Shown one piece after another: positions 46,322 through 56,678 of a stretch of DNA of 64,000 nucleotides. The notes beneath the pieces were generated by a model that was not told the origin of the DNA, did not search any database, and was given only the letters and a program-made list of their open reading frames with translations. The translations under genes were made by a program, and so were the position numbers. How positions within the stretch are numbered: the first letter of the stretch is position 1; each line of letters begins with the position of its first letter. Source of the stretch: Ectopseudomonas mendocina (GTDB taxonomy: Bacteria > Pseudomonadota > Gammaproteobacteria > Pseudomonadales > Pseudomonadaceae); assembly GCF_007049795.1 (NCBI RefSeq), contig NZ_SCFY01000005.1:124001-188000 (forward strand). The letters run 5' to 3'.

Positions 46322-47299
46322 ATGGCCAAGCGTATTCAGTTCAGCCAGCACGGCGGCAGCGAAGTGCTGGAATACCGTGACTACCAGCCGGCAGCGCCGG
46401 GCCCACGCGAGGTACGGGTCGCCAACAAGGCCATCGGCCTGAACTTCATCGACACCTATTACCGCAATGGTCTCTACGTGCCGCCGGCCCTGCCGTCGAG
46501 CCTGGGCACCGAGGCAGCCGGCGTGGTCGAGGCGGTAGGCAGCGAAGTCACCCGCTTCGCCGTCGGTGACCGTGTGGCCTACGCCACCGGCCCGCTGGGC
46601 TCCTATGGCGAGCTGCATGTGTTGCCGGCAGACAACTTGGTGCACCTGCCGGACAGCATCAGTTTCGAGAAAGCTGCCGCTGTCATCCTCAAGGGCCTGA
46701 CCGTGCAGTACCTGCTGCGCCAGACCTATGAACTCAAGGGTGGCGAAACCGTTCTTTTCCACGCTGCAGCCGGTGGTGTCGGCTCGTTCGCCTGCCAGTG
46801 GGCCAAGGCATTGGGTGTCAAACTGATCGGTACTGTCAGCTCGGCGAAAAAGGCCGCACTCGCCAAGGAACTGGGAGCCTGGGAGACCATCGACTACAGC
46901 CATGAGAACGTCGTACAGCGCGTGCTGGAGTTGACTGACGGCGCCAAGTGCCCGGTGGTCTACGACGGCGTCGGCAAGGACACCTGGGAAACCTCGCTGG
47001 ACTGCGTGGCACCGCGCGGCCTGCTGGTCAGCTTCGGCAATGCATCCGGCGCGGTCACCGGGGTCAACCTGGGTATCCTGGCGCAGAAGGGCTCGCTCTA
47101 CGTCACCCGGCCGACCCTGGCGAGCTACGCCAATACGCCGCAGAACCTGCAAGCCATGGCCGACGAGCTGTTCGCGATGATCAGCAGCGGCAAACTGCAG
47201 GTGGAAATCAGCAACCGCTACGCACTTAAGGACGCCGCCGCCGCGCAGGATGCACTGAGTTCACGGCAGACCACTGGCTCGACCATTTTGCTGCCGTAA
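46322..47299 (+). CDS. qor: Quinone oxidoreductase (NADPH)
   Basis: A 325-residue zinc-free medium-chain reductase (QOR1). MAKRIQFSQHGGSEVLEYRD, AIGLNFIDTYYRNGLY, GTEAAGVVEAVG and the cofactor motif HAAAGGVGSFACQWAKALG are typical. It reduces quinones, probably by one electron. Divergent from hemF across 147 bases. AAGGAATCCGAG precedes the ATG. Confidence 0.95.
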   Translation: MAKRIQFSQHGGSEVLEYRDYQPAAPGPREVRVANKAIGLNFIDTYYRNGLYVPPALPSSLGTEAAGVVEAVGSEVTRFAVGDRVAYATGPLGSYGELHVLPADNLVHLPDSISFEKAAAVILKGLTVQYLLRQTYELKGGETVLFHAAAGGVGSFACQWAKALGVKLIGTVSSAKKAALAKELGAWETIDYSHENVVQRVLELTDGAKCPVVYDGVGKDTWETSLDCVAPRGLLVSFGNASGAVTGVNLGILAQKGSLYVTRPTLASYANTPQNLQAMADELFAMISSGKLQVEISNRYALKDAAAAQDALSSRQTTGSTILLP

Positions 47300-47301
47300 G
47301 C

Positions 47302-47366
47302 GTAGGAGCGAGCTCTGCTCGCGAACCCGGTCCTGCAAACGCTTCGCGAGCAGAGCTCACTCCTAC
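47302..47366. repeat. Inverted pair of REP units after qor
   Basis: GTAGGAGCGAGCTCTGCTCG at 47302 is followed, in inverse orientation, by CGAGCAGAGCTCaCTCCTAC ending at 47366. The same pair type occurs at 54602. It lies between convergent genes and may terminate or protect transcripts. Confidence 0.85.
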
Positions 47367-47378
47367 ATGGCTTCAAGG

Positions 47379-47936
47379 TCAGGACGGGCGAATCACATCG
47401 CCCGTGCGCAGGTCACGAATCAGGCTGGGATTCTTGCGCCCGCCCAGCGCGCCGCCGAGTACCTTATCCAGCTCACCGGGGAAGTACTGTTCGACGCGCA
47501 GGCGCGAACGCGCCGAAGGACGCCCAGCCGGGTTGGCCGAGGTGGAAATCAGCGGCCCAGTGTAGCGGCACAGCGCACGTACCAGTGGATGATCACTGAC
47601 GCGCAGGGCAACGCTGTCATGCTCGCCCGTGACCCATTCGGGCAGACGATTCTGATGCGGCACCAGCCAGGTATTCGGGCCTGGCCAACTGCCGGCCAGG
47701 CGCTCCTGCCAGACCTCTGGCAGATCATCGAGCAGGAAGTCGAACTGCTCTCTGTCATCGGCAACCAGAATCAGCCCCTTGCGCATCGGCCGCTCCTTGA
47801 GCGCCAAAAGACGATACACCGCCTCTTCGTTCCAGGGATCACAGCCCAGGCCCCAGACTGCCTCGGTCGGATAGGCGATCACGCCGCCCTCGCGCACCAC
47901 TCGCGCCGTTTGCTGTATCTGCCAGTTGCTGGCCAT
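47379..47936 (-). CDS. tsaC: L-threonylcarbamoyladenylate synthase
   Basis: A 185-residue YrdC-fold enzyme making threonylcarbamoyl-AMP for the t6A modification of tRNA. Motifs: [53 protein letters not shown]. Second minus-strand gene after dprA, 66 bases apart. Confidence 0.96.
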   Translation of the reverse strand: MASNWQIQQTARVVREGGVIAYPTEAVWGLGCDPWNEEAVYRLLALKERPMRKGLILVADDREQFDFLLDDLPEVWQERLAGSWPGPNTWLVPHQNRLPEWVTGEHDSVALRVSDHPLVRALCRYTGPLISTSANPAGRPSARSRLRVEQYFPGELDKVLGGALGGRKNPSLIRDLRTGDVIRPS

Positions 47937-48002
47937 CGCCTGTCTCCCGCTGAATCAATGGGCGGCAGTCTATCCAAGCCGATCAGGCCCCGCCACGGCC
48001 TG

Positions 48003-49118
48003 CTAGCGACTGCGCGCCATCCAACGCCCGGACTCGTTGCACACCAGGCCATCGAGCTCCAGTTCGGTCAAAGCTCCCAGCACCTCAGCCAGCGGCCAAC
48101 CGCTGGCCTGCATCAGCGCCTCGGTGCTGTGCGGCGCGGCATGCAACAAGGCCAGCAATGGATGCTCGACGCCAGCGAGCGGCGCCGATGTGGGCTGGAT
48201 GGCTGGCGCCTGCCAGCCACGCAAGGCTTCAAGGATATGCTCGATGCTTTCCACCAGAGTGGCACCATCTCGGATCAGCTGATGGCAGCCCCGTGCGCCA
48301 GGGTGATGGATCGATCCGGGGATGGCATAGACCTCGCGCCCCTGCTCGGCAGCCAGGCGCGCGGTGATCAGCGAACCACTGGACGGGCTGGCCTCGACCA
48401 CCAACACACCCAGCGAAAGCCCGCTGATGATCCTGTTGCGCCGCGGGAAATTGCTCGCCTGCGGCGGACAGTCCAGTGGCAGCTCGGAGACCAGCGCACC
48501 GCCTTGCTCACTGATCTGCGCCGCCAGCCTCACATGCCGTCGTGGATACAGACACTGCAAGCCGGTGCCCAGCACGGCCACCGTTTTGCCGCCGCCTTCC
48601 AGCGCCCCCTGGTGCGCAGCGCCATCGATCCCCAAGGCCAGACCACTGGTGATGACGAAACCGCCGCCCGCCAGGCTACGGGCAAAAGCACGCGCGTTAT
48701 CCAGGCCTGGCTGCGAGGCCCGCCGGCTGCCGACCATGGCCAGTTGCGGCGCCTCCAGCACGCCCGGCTCGCCCGCTACGAACAACAGCGGCGGCGCATC
48801 CGCCAACTCGCCGAGCAGAGCCGGGTACCCTGGATCGTCCCACATCAGCACATGCTGACCGGGCTCATCCAGCCATTGCAGGGCGGCAGCCGCTCGCTCG
48901 CGAATGTCCGCATTGCGCCGGGGCTCGGCGCAGGCTGCCGGCAACCCTAACGCGCGCCAGGCGCTGGCCGGCGCACTGAGCGCAGCCGAGGCGCTATCGA
49001 ACGCACTCAGGAGCTTGCGAAAACGCCGCGGTCCCAGCTCCGGCAACAGATGCAGACGCAAGCGGGCTTCGAGTTCGGCAGGAGAGATGGCGGGGGAAAG
49101 CGAGGAGGATGCAGGCAT
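48003..49118 (-). CDS. dprA: DNA-processing protein DprA/Smf
   Basis: A 371-residue protein that loads RecA on incoming single-stranded DNA in transformation. The Rossmann DNA-binding part has MVGSRRASQPGLDNA, ITSGLALGIDGAAHQGAL, ALGTGLQ-like VLGTGLQCLYPRRH, FPRRNRIISGLS and ITARLAAEQGREVYAIPGSI. A C-terminal winged helix follows (TEALMQASGWPLAEVLGALT). The ATG at 49118 matches the family; an upstream start is not supported. Confidence 0.95.
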   Translation of the reverse strand: MPASSSLSPAISPAELEARLRLHLLPELGPRRFRKLLSAFDSASAALSAPASAWRALGLPAACAEPRRNADIRERAAAALQWLDEPGQHVLMWDDPGYPALLGELADAPPLLFVAGEPGVLEAPQLAMVGSRRASQPGLDNARAFARSLAGGGFVITSGLALGIDGAAHQGALEGGGKTVAVLGTGLQCLYPRRHVRLAAQISEQGGALVSELPLDCPPQASNFPRRNRIISGLSLGVLVVEASPSSGSLITARLAAEQGREVYAIPGSIHHPGARGCHQLIRDGATLVESIEHILEALRGWQAPAIQPTSAPLAGVEHPLLALLHAAPHSTEALMQASGWPLAEVLGALTELELDGLVCNESGRWMARSR

Positions 49119-49168
49119 GGCGATTCGTCCCTGAGCAGTTGCACCGCCATCCTGGCGGCCTGAAAGCA

Positions 49169-49192
49169 CGAGCCCCGCTAGTGCGGGGCTCG
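49169..49192 (-). terminator. Stem-loop after the LysM gene
   Basis: CGAGCCCCGC and GCGGGGCTCG pair perfectly over a 4-base loop, just beyond the LysM stop on the minus strand. There is only a weak T-run, so termination strength is uncertain. Confidence 0.55.
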
Positions 49193-49199
49193 TTGGGTA

Positions 49200-50237
49200 T
49201 TATGGGTTGCGGATCTTGTCCATCACCGCCAGCTGGCGGCTGGCCTGCAGTACCAAACCATAGCTGAGCTTGTCATAGGTGCGGAACACCATCAGCAGGC
49301 CGGAACGCTCGTCCGGGATTTTCACGTTTTCGCCAGTAACGCGGTCACGTACGGTTTCGCCGGTCTTATAGATCGCCAGCACGTTGCCAATTTCCAGGCC
49401 GTCGCGGACGCCCTTATTCAGGGTGACCACGTCGAACTGACCAATCTGGGTCACACCACGCGGCACATCGAGGATCAGGCCATTGATTTCGCTGGTTGGC
49501 TCACTGGGCATGAAGGTGGAGTTGATTGCACGCTCCTCGGTCGGGAACAGGCGATCTCCCAGACGCACTTCCTGAGTCGAACGGCTCAGCAACATGGTGC
49601 CAACATCGCCTTCCTCAGCGACGATCTCACCGGTGCCGACGTCATCGGCGTTGATGCCAAGGAATTCCTTGGTTTCCGGATCCGTGTAGGTCTTGCCTTG
49701 GCGGAAGATGCCGTAGGTCGGATGCTCTTCGTCGAACTGGCCGCGGGCGTAAACGCGATCGCCGGCACCGCTGACCACGCGCTCGGCGTTACCGGCAACG
49801 ACATAAGGCTTGCCGTTGAATTCTTCCGGGGTGTCGACGATACGGTTGCTCAGCAGGAAGCTGTTGATCGCCTCCAGCGGGATAGTCGGGATCGCTTCGG
49901 CCATCGGCGTGCTACGTACTTGCGGCGACAGTTTGATGGTGCCGCGGGACTCGCCGCGGTTGAGCATCAGGCGCGGCTGACCGTCCACGTAGACCAGATT
50001 GAGGGTATCGCCGGGATAGATCAGGTGCGGGTTCGCCACCTGCGGGTTGGCGTGCCAGATCTCCGGCCATTTCCACGGCTGGCGCAGGAACTTGCCGGAA
50101 ATGTCCCAGAGGGTATCGCCCTTGACCACTGTGTAGCGGTCCGGGTGACCGTCCTTGAGTTGCACTTCGGCCTGAGCCAAGCTGGTCAGGGCCAGTCCGC
50201 CCGCTGCAAAGAGCAGGGCGAGTAGTGATTTCCTCAT
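49200..50237 (-). CDS. LysM-domain exported protein
   Basis: A 345-residue protein with a signal peptide (MRKSLLALLFAAGGLALTSL, cleaved near AQAEV) and one LysM peptidoglycan-binding domain at about residues 34-84 (YTVVKGDTLWDISGKFLRQP, ANPHLIYPGDTLNLVY). The rest is a repeated beta-rich region of unknown function. The ATG at 50237 is chosen for the signal peptide. Divergent from def, as in P. aeruginosa PA0020. Confidence 0.92.
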   Translation of the reverse strand: MRKSLLALLFAAGGLALTSLAQAEVQLKDGHPDRYTVVKGDTLWDISGKFLRQPWKWPEIWHANPQVANPHLIYPGDTLNLVYVDGQPRLMLNRGESRGTIKLSPQVRSTPMAEAIPTIPLEAINSFLLSNRIVDTPEEFNGKPYVVAGNAERVVSGAGDRVYARGQFDEEHPTYGIFRQGKTYTDPETKEFLGINADDVGTGEIVAEEGDVGTMLLSRSTQEVRLGDRLFPTEERAINSTFMPSEPTSEINGLILDVPRGVTQIGQFDVVTLNKGVRDGLEIGNVLAIYKTGETVRDRVTGENVKIPDERSGLLMVFRTYDKLSYGLVLQASRQLAVMDKIRNP

Positions 50238-50390
50238 ACGGTGAATCCCTTTATTATGTGCCTTCACGTGAAGCGCCCTAGCGCCGCGTGCCAAACCCGC
50301 TGAATACGCGGCGTGAAGCCGTTTTTCAATGCTGTTCATCATCTTAGCAGCGGATTTTGACTTTATTCCACAAGTGCATCACAAACGCAT

Positions 50391-50897
50391 ATGGCGATCC
50401 TGAATATCCTCGAATTTCCTGATCCACGCCTGCGTACCATCGCCAAACCGGTGGACGTCGTGGATGACTCCATCCGTCAACTGGTCGACGACATGTTCGA
50501 GACCATGTATGACGCACCCGGTATCGGCCTGGCGGCGACGCAGGTCAACGTGCACAAGCGCGTGGTGGTCATGGACCTGTCCGAGGACAAGTCCGAACCG
50601 CGGGTGTTCATCAACCCCGAGTTCGAGTCGCTGACCGACGAGATGGACCAGTACCAGGAAGGCTGCCTGTCGGTGCCCGGCTTCTACGAGAACGTCGACC
50701 GCCCGCAGAAGGTCAAGATCAAGGCGTTAGATCGCGATGGCCAGCCCTACGAGCTGATCGCCGAAGGCTTGCTCGCCGTGTGCATCCAGCACGAGTGCGA
50801 TCACCTCAACGGCAAGCTGTTCGTCGATTACCTGTCCAACCTCAAGCGCGACCGCATCAAGAAGAAGCTGGAAAAACAGCATCGCCAGCGCGCCTGA
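50391..50897 (+). CDS. def: Peptide deformylase
   Basis: A 168-residue metalloenzyme that removes the formyl group from new proteins. All three motifs are present: [17 protein letters not shown] and [24 protein letters not shown] is the usual start. Followed by fmt, whose product adds that formyl group to initiator tRNA. Confidence 0.98.
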   Translation: MAILNILEFPDPRLRTIAKPVDVVDDSIRQLVDDMFETMYDAPGIGLAATQVNVHKRVVVMDLSEDKSEPRVFINPEFESLTDEMDQYQEGCLSVPGFYENVDRPQKVKIKALDRDGQPYELIAEGLLAVCIQHECDHLNGKLFVDYLSNLKRDRIKKKLEKQHRQRA

Positions 50898-50953
50898 CCT
50901 CCGATTACCCGAAAGGCTTGCCACGGCAAGCCTTTTTCTTTGGTGACTGCCCT

Positions 50954-51886
50954 ATGCGTATCGTCTTTGCCGGCACCCCGGAATTCGCCGCCGAACACCT
51001 CAAGGCCCTGCTGGCCAGCCCGCACCAGATCATTGCCGTCTACACCCAGCCGGATCGCCCGGCAGGTCGCGGCCAGAAGCTGATGCCGAGCCCGGTCAAG
51101 CAACTCGCCGTTGAGCACGGCATCCCGGTCTACCAACCGGCCAGCTTGCGTAATGAAGAGGCGCAGGCCGAGCTGGCGGCATTGCAGCCGGATCTGATGG
51201 TGGTGGTCGCCTATGGCCTGATCCTGCCGCAGGTGGTGCTCGACACCCCGCGCCTGGGCTGCATCAACAGTCACGCCTCCTTGCTGCCACGCTGGCGTGG
51301 CGCCGCGCCGATCCAGCGCGCAGTGCAGGCCGGCGACGCCGAGAGTGGCGTCACCGTGATGCAGATGGAGGCCGGCCTCGATACCGGGCCGATGCTGCTC
51401 AAGGTCAGCACGCCGATCAGTGCTGACGATACCGGCGGCAGCCTGCATGACCGTCTCGCCCAGCTCGGCCCGCAGGCGGTGCTGCAGGCAATCGACGGCC
51501 TGGCTGCCGGTACGCTGAAGGGCGAAGTGCAGGACGATGCCCTGGCCAACTACGCACACAAACTGAACAAGGATGAGGCGCGCCTCGACTTCAGCCGCCC
51601 GGCCGTGGAGCTGGAGCGCCTGGTGCGCGCCTTCCATCCCTGGCCGATTTGCCACACCACGCTGAACGGCGATGCGCTGAAAGTGCATGCGGCCGAGATC
51701 GGAGAAGGCAAGGGCGAGCCGGGCACCATCCTCGCCGCCGACAAGCAGGGCCTGACCGTGGCCTGCGGCGAAGGTGCACTGCGCCTGACCCGCCTGCAGT
51801 TGCCCGGCGGCAAGCCGCTGGCCTTCGCCGACCTATATAACAGCCGCCGCGAGCAGTTCGCCCCCGGTCTGGTACTCGGTCAATGA
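50954..51886 (+). CDS. fmt: Methionyl-tRNA formyltransferase
   Basis: A 310-residue enzyme. Formyl-tetrahydrofolate site: [21 protein letters not shown]-terminus [21 protein letters not shown]-terminal OB-fold for tRNA. The ATG at 50954 fits the family; 56 bases after def. The stop overlaps the rsmB start by 4 bases. Confidence 0.98.
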   Translation: MRIVFAGTPEFAAEHLKALLASPHQIIAVYTQPDRPAGRGQKLMPSPVKQLAVEHGIPVYQPASLRNEEAQAELAALQPDLMVVVAYGLILPQVVLDTPRLGCINSHASLLPRWRGAAPIQRAVQAGDAESGVTVMQMEAGLDTGPMLLKVSTPISADDTGGSLHDRLAQLGPQAVLQAIDGLAAGTLKGEVQDDALANYAHKLNKDEARLDFSRPAVELERLVRAFHPWPICHTTLNGDALKVHAAEIGEGKGEPGTILAADKQGLTVACGEGALRLTRLQLPGGKPLAFADLYNSRREQFAPGLVLGQ

Positions 51887-53196
51887 ACCCGCGCCTAGCC
51901 GCCGCCCGCGCCCTGACTGCCGTGCTCTCCGGCAAGGCTTCTCTGGGCAGCAGCCTGCCGCCGCAACTGGACAAGGTCGAACACCACGACCGCGCCCTGG
52001 CACAGGATCTGGCCTTCGGCGCCGCACGCTGGCAACCGCGTCTGCAACTGCTGGCCGACAAACTGCTGGAAAAGCCCTTCAAGGCTGCCGACAAGGACGT
52101 GGAAGCGCTGCTGCTGATAGGCCTCTATCAGTTGCTGCACAGCCGCATCCCGGAGCATGCCGCCATCGGCGAGACAGTAGGCTGCGCCGGAGCGCTGAAA
52201 AAGCCCTGGGCCAAGGGCTTGCTCAATGCCGTACTGCGCCGCGCACAACGCGAGCATGAAGCGATTTTCGCCGAGCTCGATCGCGATCCGGTGCTGCACA
52301 CCGCGCACCCGCGCTGGCTGCAAAAACAGCTCAAGGCCTTCTGGCCCGAGCACTGGCAAGCCATCTGCGCCGCCAACAACGCGCATCCGCCGCTGATCCT
52401 GCGGGTCAATCGCCGTCACGGCAGCCGCGACGCGTACCTCACCGAACTGCGCGACGCCGGCATCGATGCCGAGCCCTGCGCCTTCAGCGGTGACGGCGTG
52501 CGCCTGCTGCAGCCCTGCGACGTAACCACCCTGCCCGGCTTCAGGGACGGCCGCGTCAGCGTGCAGGATGAAGCCGCGCAACTGGCCGCCGACCTGCTCG
52601 AACTGACGCCAGGCCAACGCGTGCTGGATGCCTGCGCAGCACCGGGCGGCAAGACCTGTCATTTGCTGGAAGTCGAGCCAGGCTTGATCGAAGTGGTCGC
52701 CGTGGATCTGGAAGCCAAGCGCCTGACGCGCGTACGCGAGAACCTCGAGCGCCTGCAGTTGGAGGCCACGCTGATCGCCGCCGATGGCCGCGATACAGCG
52801 GCGTGGTGGGACGGCACGCCGTTCCAACGCATCCTGCTCGATGCGCCCTGCTCGGCCACCGGCGTGATCCGCCGTCATCCGGACATCAAGCTGACCCGCA
52901 AGCCCGAGGACATTTCCGCCCTGGCGCAGTTGCAAGGCGAACTGCTCGATGCGCTGTGGCCGACCCTCGCGCCCGGCGGAATCCTGCTTTACGCCACTTG
53001 CTCGGTGCTGCCGACGGAAAACAGCGAGACCATCGCAGCGTTTCTGGCCCGCACCGCCGATGCGCAGGAAGTCGCCATCGCTGGCGAGTTCGGTCTGCAG
53101 CCAGCCCATGGTCGCCAGTTACTGCCACAGCTGGACGGCCACGACGGCTTCTACTATGCCAAGCTGATAAAGACCGCTGTGACCAGCCACAGCTAA
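51883..53196 (+). CDS. rsmB: 16S rRNA (cytosine-967-C5)-methyltransferase
   Basis: A 437-residue RsmB/Sun. The N-terminal NusB-like RNA-binding domain (residues 1-140; [20 protein letters not shown]) is followed by the SAM methyltransferase domain: [33 protein letters not shown] (catalytic cysteine) and [12 protein letters not shown] (second cysteine). Coupled to fmt, and 11 bases before trkA. Confidence 0.97.
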   Translation: MNPRLAAARALTAVLSGKASLGSSLPPQLDKVEHHDRALAQDLAFGAARWQPRLQLLADKLLEKPFKAADKDVEALLLIGLYQLLHSRIPEHAAIGETVGCAGALKKPWAKGLLNAVLRRAQREHEAIFAELDRDPVLHTAHPRWLQKQLKAFWPEHWQAICAANNAHPPLILRVNRRHGSRDAYLTELRDAGIDAEPCAFSGDGVRLLQPCDVTTLPGFRDGRVSVQDEAAQLAADLLELTPGQRVLDACAAPGGKTCHLLEVEPGLIEVVAVDLEAKRLTRVRENLERLQLEATLIAADGRDTAAWWDGTPFQRILLDAPCSATGVIRRHPDIKLTRKPEDISALAQLQGELLDALWPTLAPGGILLYATCSVLPTENSETIAAFLARTADAQEVAIAGEFGLQPAHGRQLLPQLDGHDGFYYAKLIKTAVTSHS

Positions 53197-53207
53197 CGGA
53201 GCGATCA

Positions 53208-54581
53208 GTGAAAATCATCATTCTCGGCGCCGGCCAGGTGGGCGGCACCCTGGCCGAACACCTCGCCAGCGAAGCCAACGACATCACCGTGGTCGACACC
53301 GATGGCGACCGCCTGCGCGACCTCGGCGACCGCCTGGACATCCGCACCGTTCAGGGCAAGGGCTCCTTCCCCACCGTGCTACGCCAGGCCGGCGCTGACG
53401 ATGCCGACATGCTGGTGGCGGTGACCAACAGCGACGAAGTCAACATGATGGCCTGCCAGGTGGCCTATACCCTGTTCCACACGCCTACCAAGATCGCCCG
53501 TGTGCGTGAGGCGGCCTACCTGACCCGCGAGGCGCTGTTCGACAACGAAGCGATTCCGGTCGACGTGCTGATCAGCCCCGAGCAGGTGGTGACCAACTAC
53601 ATCAAGCGCCTGATCGAATACCCGGGCGCCCTGCAGGTGATCGACTTCGCCGAAGGCAAGGCGCAGCTGGTGGCGGTCAAGGCCTACTACGGCGGCCCGC
53701 TGGTGGGCCAGCAACTGCGCCAGCTGCGCCAGCACATGCCCAACGTCGACACCCGCGTCGCTGCGATCTTCCGCCGCAACCGGCCGATCATGCCCAAGGG
53801 CGACACCGTGATCGAGGCCGATGACGAAGTGTTCTTCATCGCTGCCAAGGCGCACATTCGCGCGGTGATGAGCGAGATGCGCCGCCTCGAGGATAGCTAC
53901 AAGCGCGTGGTGATCGCCGGTGGCGGCAACATCGGCGAACGCTTGGCCGAAGCCATCGAAAGCCGCTATCAAGTGAAGATCATCGAGATGAACCCGGCGC
54001 GCTGCCGCTACCTGTCGGAGAACCTCGACAGCACCATCGTGCTGCAGGGCAGCGCCTCGGATCGCGACCTGCTGGTGGAAGAGAACATCAACGATGCCGA
54101 CATCTTCCTCGCCCTGACCAACGACGACGAGGCCAACATCATGTCCTCACTGTTGGCCAAGCGCCTGGGCGCGCGCAAGGTGATGACCATCATCAACAAC
54201 CCGGCTTATGTAGACCTGGTCCAGGGTGGCGAGATCGACATCGCCATCAGCCCGCAGCTGGCCACCATCGGCACCCTGCTGACCCACGTGCGCCGCGGCG
54301 ATATCGAAAGCGTGCACAGCCTGCGCCGTGGCGCGGCAGAGGCGTTGGAAGTAATCGCCCATGGCGATGCCAAATCGAGCAAGGTGATCGGCCGCGCCAT
54401 CGAAGACATCGCCCTGCCACCGAGCACCACCATCGGCGCCATCATCCGCGATGAACAGGTGCTGATCGCCCACGACAATACGGTGATCGAGTCCGGCGAC
54501 CACGTGATCCTGTTCCTGGTCGACAAGAAGTACATCCGCGACGTCGAGCGCCTGTTCCAGGCTGGTCTGACGTTCTTCTGA
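53208..54581 (+). CDS. trkA: Trk potassium uptake regulatory subunit TrkA
   Basis: A 457-residue cytoplasmic NAD-binding protein that gates the TrkH/TrkG potassium channel. Two RCK units are visible: [20 protein letters not shown] at the N-terminus and [20 protein letters not shown] at about residue 233, each followed by a TrkA-C domain. The GTG at 53208 starts the family sequence VKIIILGAG and follows CGGAGCG. Confidence 0.97.
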   Translation: MKIIILGAGQVGGTLAEHLASEANDITVVDTDGDRLRDLGDRLDIRTVQGKGSFPTVLRQAGADDADMLVAVTNSDEVNMMACQVAYTLFHTPTKIARVREAAYLTREALFDNEAIPVDVLISPEQVVTNYIKRLIEYPGALQVIDFAEGKAQLVAVKAYYGGPLVGQQLRQLRQHMPNVDTRVAAIFRRNRPIMPKGDTVIEADDEVFFIAAKAHIRAVMSEMRRLEDSYKRVVIAGGGNIGERLAEAIESRYQVKIIEMNPARCRYLSENLDSTIVLQGSASDRDLLVEENINDADIFLALTNDDEANIMSSLLAKRLGARKVMTIINNPAYVDLVQGGEIDIAISPQLATIGTLLTHVRRGDIESVHSLRRGAAEALEVIAHGDAKSSKVIGRAIEDIALPPSTTIGAIIRDEQVLIAHDNTVIESGDHVILFLVDKKYIRDVERLFQAGLTFF

Positions 54582-54601
54582 AGCTATAGAAGACAAATTT
54601 C

Positions 54602-54668
54602 GTAGGAGCGAGCTCTGCTCGCGAAGCGTTTCGAGCGCCTGAGATTCGCGAGCAGAGCTCGCTCCTAC
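54602..54668. repeat. Inverted pair of REP units after trkA
   Basis: GTAGGAGCGAGCTCTGCTCG at 54602 and its inverse CGAGCAGAGCTCGCTCCTAC ending at 54668 flank a short spacer. Nearly identical to the pair at 47302. Confidence 0.87.
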
Positions 54669-54704
54669 AATCGACACCAGCGAGGCCGACGAAGGAGACT
54701 CCCT

Positions 54705-55019
54705 GTGAGCACTGAGGCACTGGAAAAGATGCTGGCCAAGGGCATGGACAACGCCCTGTTGCGGTTCGGTCTGGGCAAAGCCCACCTGGATGGCGGCAAT
54801 GCGGTGCAGGCGGCCGAGCACCTGCAACGCTGCGTGGAATTCGACCCGGCCTATTCAGCGGCGTGGAAACTGCTGGGCAAGGCGCTACAGGTCGACGGCG
54901 ACCACGACGGCGCACGCCAGGCCTGGCAGCAGGGCATCGCTGCCGCCCAGGCCAAGGGCGACAAGCAGGCCGAGAAGGAAATGAGCGTGTTTCTGCGCAA
55001 GCTGGACAAGCAACGCTGA
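54705..55019 (+). CDS. Small TPR-repeat protein
   Basis: A 104-residue protein made of about two and a half tetratricopeptide repeats (LRFGLGKAHLDGGNAVQAAE, YSAAWKLLGKALQVDGDHDG, ARQAWQQGIAAAQAKGD). No signal peptide. It starts at GTG 54705, with GAAGGAG before it. Likely a protein-interaction module; partner unknown. In related pseudomonads it follows trkA. Confidence 0.85.
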   Translation: MSTEALEKMLAKGMDNALLRFGLGKAHLDGGNAVQAAEHLQRCVEFDPAYSAAWKLLGKALQVDGDHDGARQAWQQGIAAAQAKGDKQAEKEMSVFLRKLDKQR

Positions 55020-55024
55020 TCGAC

Positions 55025-55086
55025 TCGGTGCGCACGGCGCACCCTACGGTTCACAGCGGTGTTGTAGGGTGCGCCGTGTGCACCGA
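55025..55086. repeat. Long palindrome after the TPR gene
   Basis: TCGGTGCGCACGGCGCACCC at 55025 pairs with GGGTGCGCCGTGTGCACCGA ending at 55086 with one mismatch, plus CTAC/GTAG on the inside. It ends 4 bases before the next palindromic element. Probably a REP-like unit and a transcription end for the TPR gene. Confidence 0.8.
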
Positions 55087-55090
55087 GCTA

Positions 55091-55232
55091 GCAGGCTGTT
55101 GAAAAACTATCTGCGTTGCCTGGCCGTCGTTAAAAACAGCCTCAAAATGCTCATTTACAGCTCGTAAACTCCGCTTTTTCGGCTGTTTTTGCCTAGGCCA
55201 GTCTGCCTCGCCTACGTTTTTCAACGGCCTGC
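55091..55232. repeat. Palindromic MITE-like element, copy A
   Basis: A 142-base element. The ends GCAGGCTGTTGAAAAAC and GTTTTTCAACGGCCTGC are inverted repeats with one mismatch. Nested inside are AAAAACAGCC/GGCTGTTTTT and TTTAC/GTAAA. The centre is nearly identical to copy B at 61391, where stem bases differ in paired fashion. No coding capacity. No clear target duplication remains here. Confidence 0.8.
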
Positions 55233-55236
55233 TGGA

Positions 55237-55269
55237 GAAGGACTTCAGCCTTCATGGCTGAAGTCCTTC
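55237..55269 (-). terminator. Strong hairpin after the doeD-like gene
   Basis: GAAGGACTTCAGCC and GGCTGAAGTCCTTC form a 14-base perfect stem with a 5-base loop. It lies 12 bases beyond the stop at 55282 on the minus strand. No long T-run. Confidence 0.65.
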
Positions 55270-55281
55270 CAGCGGTAGATC

Positions 55282-56658
55282 TCAGAGCACCTCGCTGGCC
55301 ACCGCGTCCACCGCCGCCTTGGCGATACCCACCACTTCATCCGCTTCGGCGCGGGTCAGCACCAGCGGCGGGGCGAAGCCGAGGATGTCGCCGTGCGGCA
55401 TGGCGCGGGCGATCATGCCGCGCTCCAGGCAGGCGGCGGAGACACGCGGGCCAACCTTGAGCGAGGCATCGAATGGTGTGCGCGCCTCCTTGTCAGCCAT
55501 GAACTCCAGCGCCGCGAGCATGCCGACACCGCGCACTTCGCCCACCAGGGGATGACCTTCGAAGGTCTGGCGCAGTTGCTGGTTGAGGTAGGCGCCGACA
55601 TCGGCGGCGTTGGCGGAGATATTTTCCTTTTCGAGAATATCCAGGTTGGCCAGCGCAGCGGCAGCGCAGATCGGATGACCTGAGTAAGTCCAGCCATGAC
55701 CCATGGCGCCGTCACGGCTGGAGGCCTCTTCGATCACATTCCACACCTTTTCGCCGACGATCACTGCCGACAGCGGCGCGTAGGCGCTGGTCAGACCCTT
55801 GGCGGTGGTGATCAGATCCGGCTGCATGCCGAACATCTGGCTGCCCATCGGCGTGCCCAGACGGCCGAAGGCGCAGACCACTTCGTCGGCGATCAGCAGG
55901 ATGTCGTACTTGGCCAGTACCGCCTGGATCGCCTGCCAGTAGCCCTTGGGCGGGACGATGATGCCGCCGGTGCCCATCACTGGCTCGCCGATGAAAGCGG
56001 CAACAGTGTCCGGGCCTTCAGACAGGATCAGACGCTCCAGATCCTCGGCGCAGTGGCGCACGAAAGCTGCTTCGTCCATGCCGGCCGGCGCCTTGTAGAA
56101 GTGCGGGCAGGCGGCGTGTTTGATATCCGCGTGAGGCAGGTCGAAATGCTGGTGGAAGCTGGCCAGGCCGGTGAGGCTGCCGGTCATGATGCCCGAGCCG
56201 TGGTAGCCGCGCTGGCGGGAGATGATCTTCTTCTTCGCCGGGCGGCCGAGCACGTTGTTGTAGTAACGCACCAGCTTGATCTGGGTCTCGTTGGCGTCCG
56301 AGCCGGACAGGCCGTAATAGACCTTCTTCATGCCCTTCGGCGCCCAGTCGATGATGCGCGCCGACAGCTCGATGATGGCCTCGGTCGAGTGGCCGACGTA
56401 GGTGTGGTAGTAAGCCAGCTCCTTGGCCTGCTTGTAGATGGCCTCGGCCACTTCGGTACGGCCGTAGCCAATGTTCACGCAGTACAGGCCGGCGAATGCA
56501 TCGAGCAGCTCGCGGCCTTCGTGGTCGCGAATACGGATGCCGGAAGCGCCGGTGATGATGCGCCCCTTGAGTGCGCCGCTGGCGTGGTCGTGAGCGTGGG
56601 TGGACGGGTGCATGAAGTGGGCACGGTCCTGGGCGAACAACTCGTCGTAATGGCTCAT
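55282..56658 (-). CDS. doeD: Class III aminotransferase, DoeD-like (atf)
   Basis: A 458-residue PLP aminotransferase: FAGLYCVNIGYGRTEVAEAI, YYGLSGSDANETQIKLVRYY, IADEVVCAFGRLG and the PLP lysine 287 in LITTAKGLTSAYAPL. In ectoine degraders this enzyme takes the amino group of diaminobutyrate to give aspartate semialdehyde. The assignment rests on family and on being next to the ssd-like gene and near asnR, doeA and doeB. GGAGGATTTTCC precedes the ATG at 56658. Alternatively it could act in beta-alanine or polyamine breakdown. Confidence 0.82.
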   Translation of the reverse strand: MSHYDELFAQDRAHFMHPSTHAHDHASGALKGRIITGASGIRIRDHEGRELLDAFAGLYCVNIGYGRTEVAEAIYKQAKELAYYHTYVGHSTEAIIELSARIIDWAPKGMKKVYYGLSGSDANETQIKLVRYYNNVLGRPAKKKIISRQRGYHGSGIMTGSLTGLASFHQHFDLPHADIKHAACPHFYKAPAGMDEAAFVRHCAEDLERLILSEGPDTVAAFIGEPVMGTGGIIVPPKGYWQAIQAVLAKYDILLIADEVVCAFGRLGTPMGSQMFGMQPDLITTAKGLTSAYAPLSAVIVGEKVWNVIEEASSRDGAMGHGWTYSGHPICAAAALANLDILEKENISANAADVGAYLNQQLRQTFEGHPLVGEVRGVGMLAALEFMADKEARTPFDASLKVGPRVSAACLERGMIARAMPHGDILGFAPPLVLTRAEADEVVGIAKAAVDAVASEVL

Positions 56659-56678
56659 GGAAAATCCTCCGGTTTGGC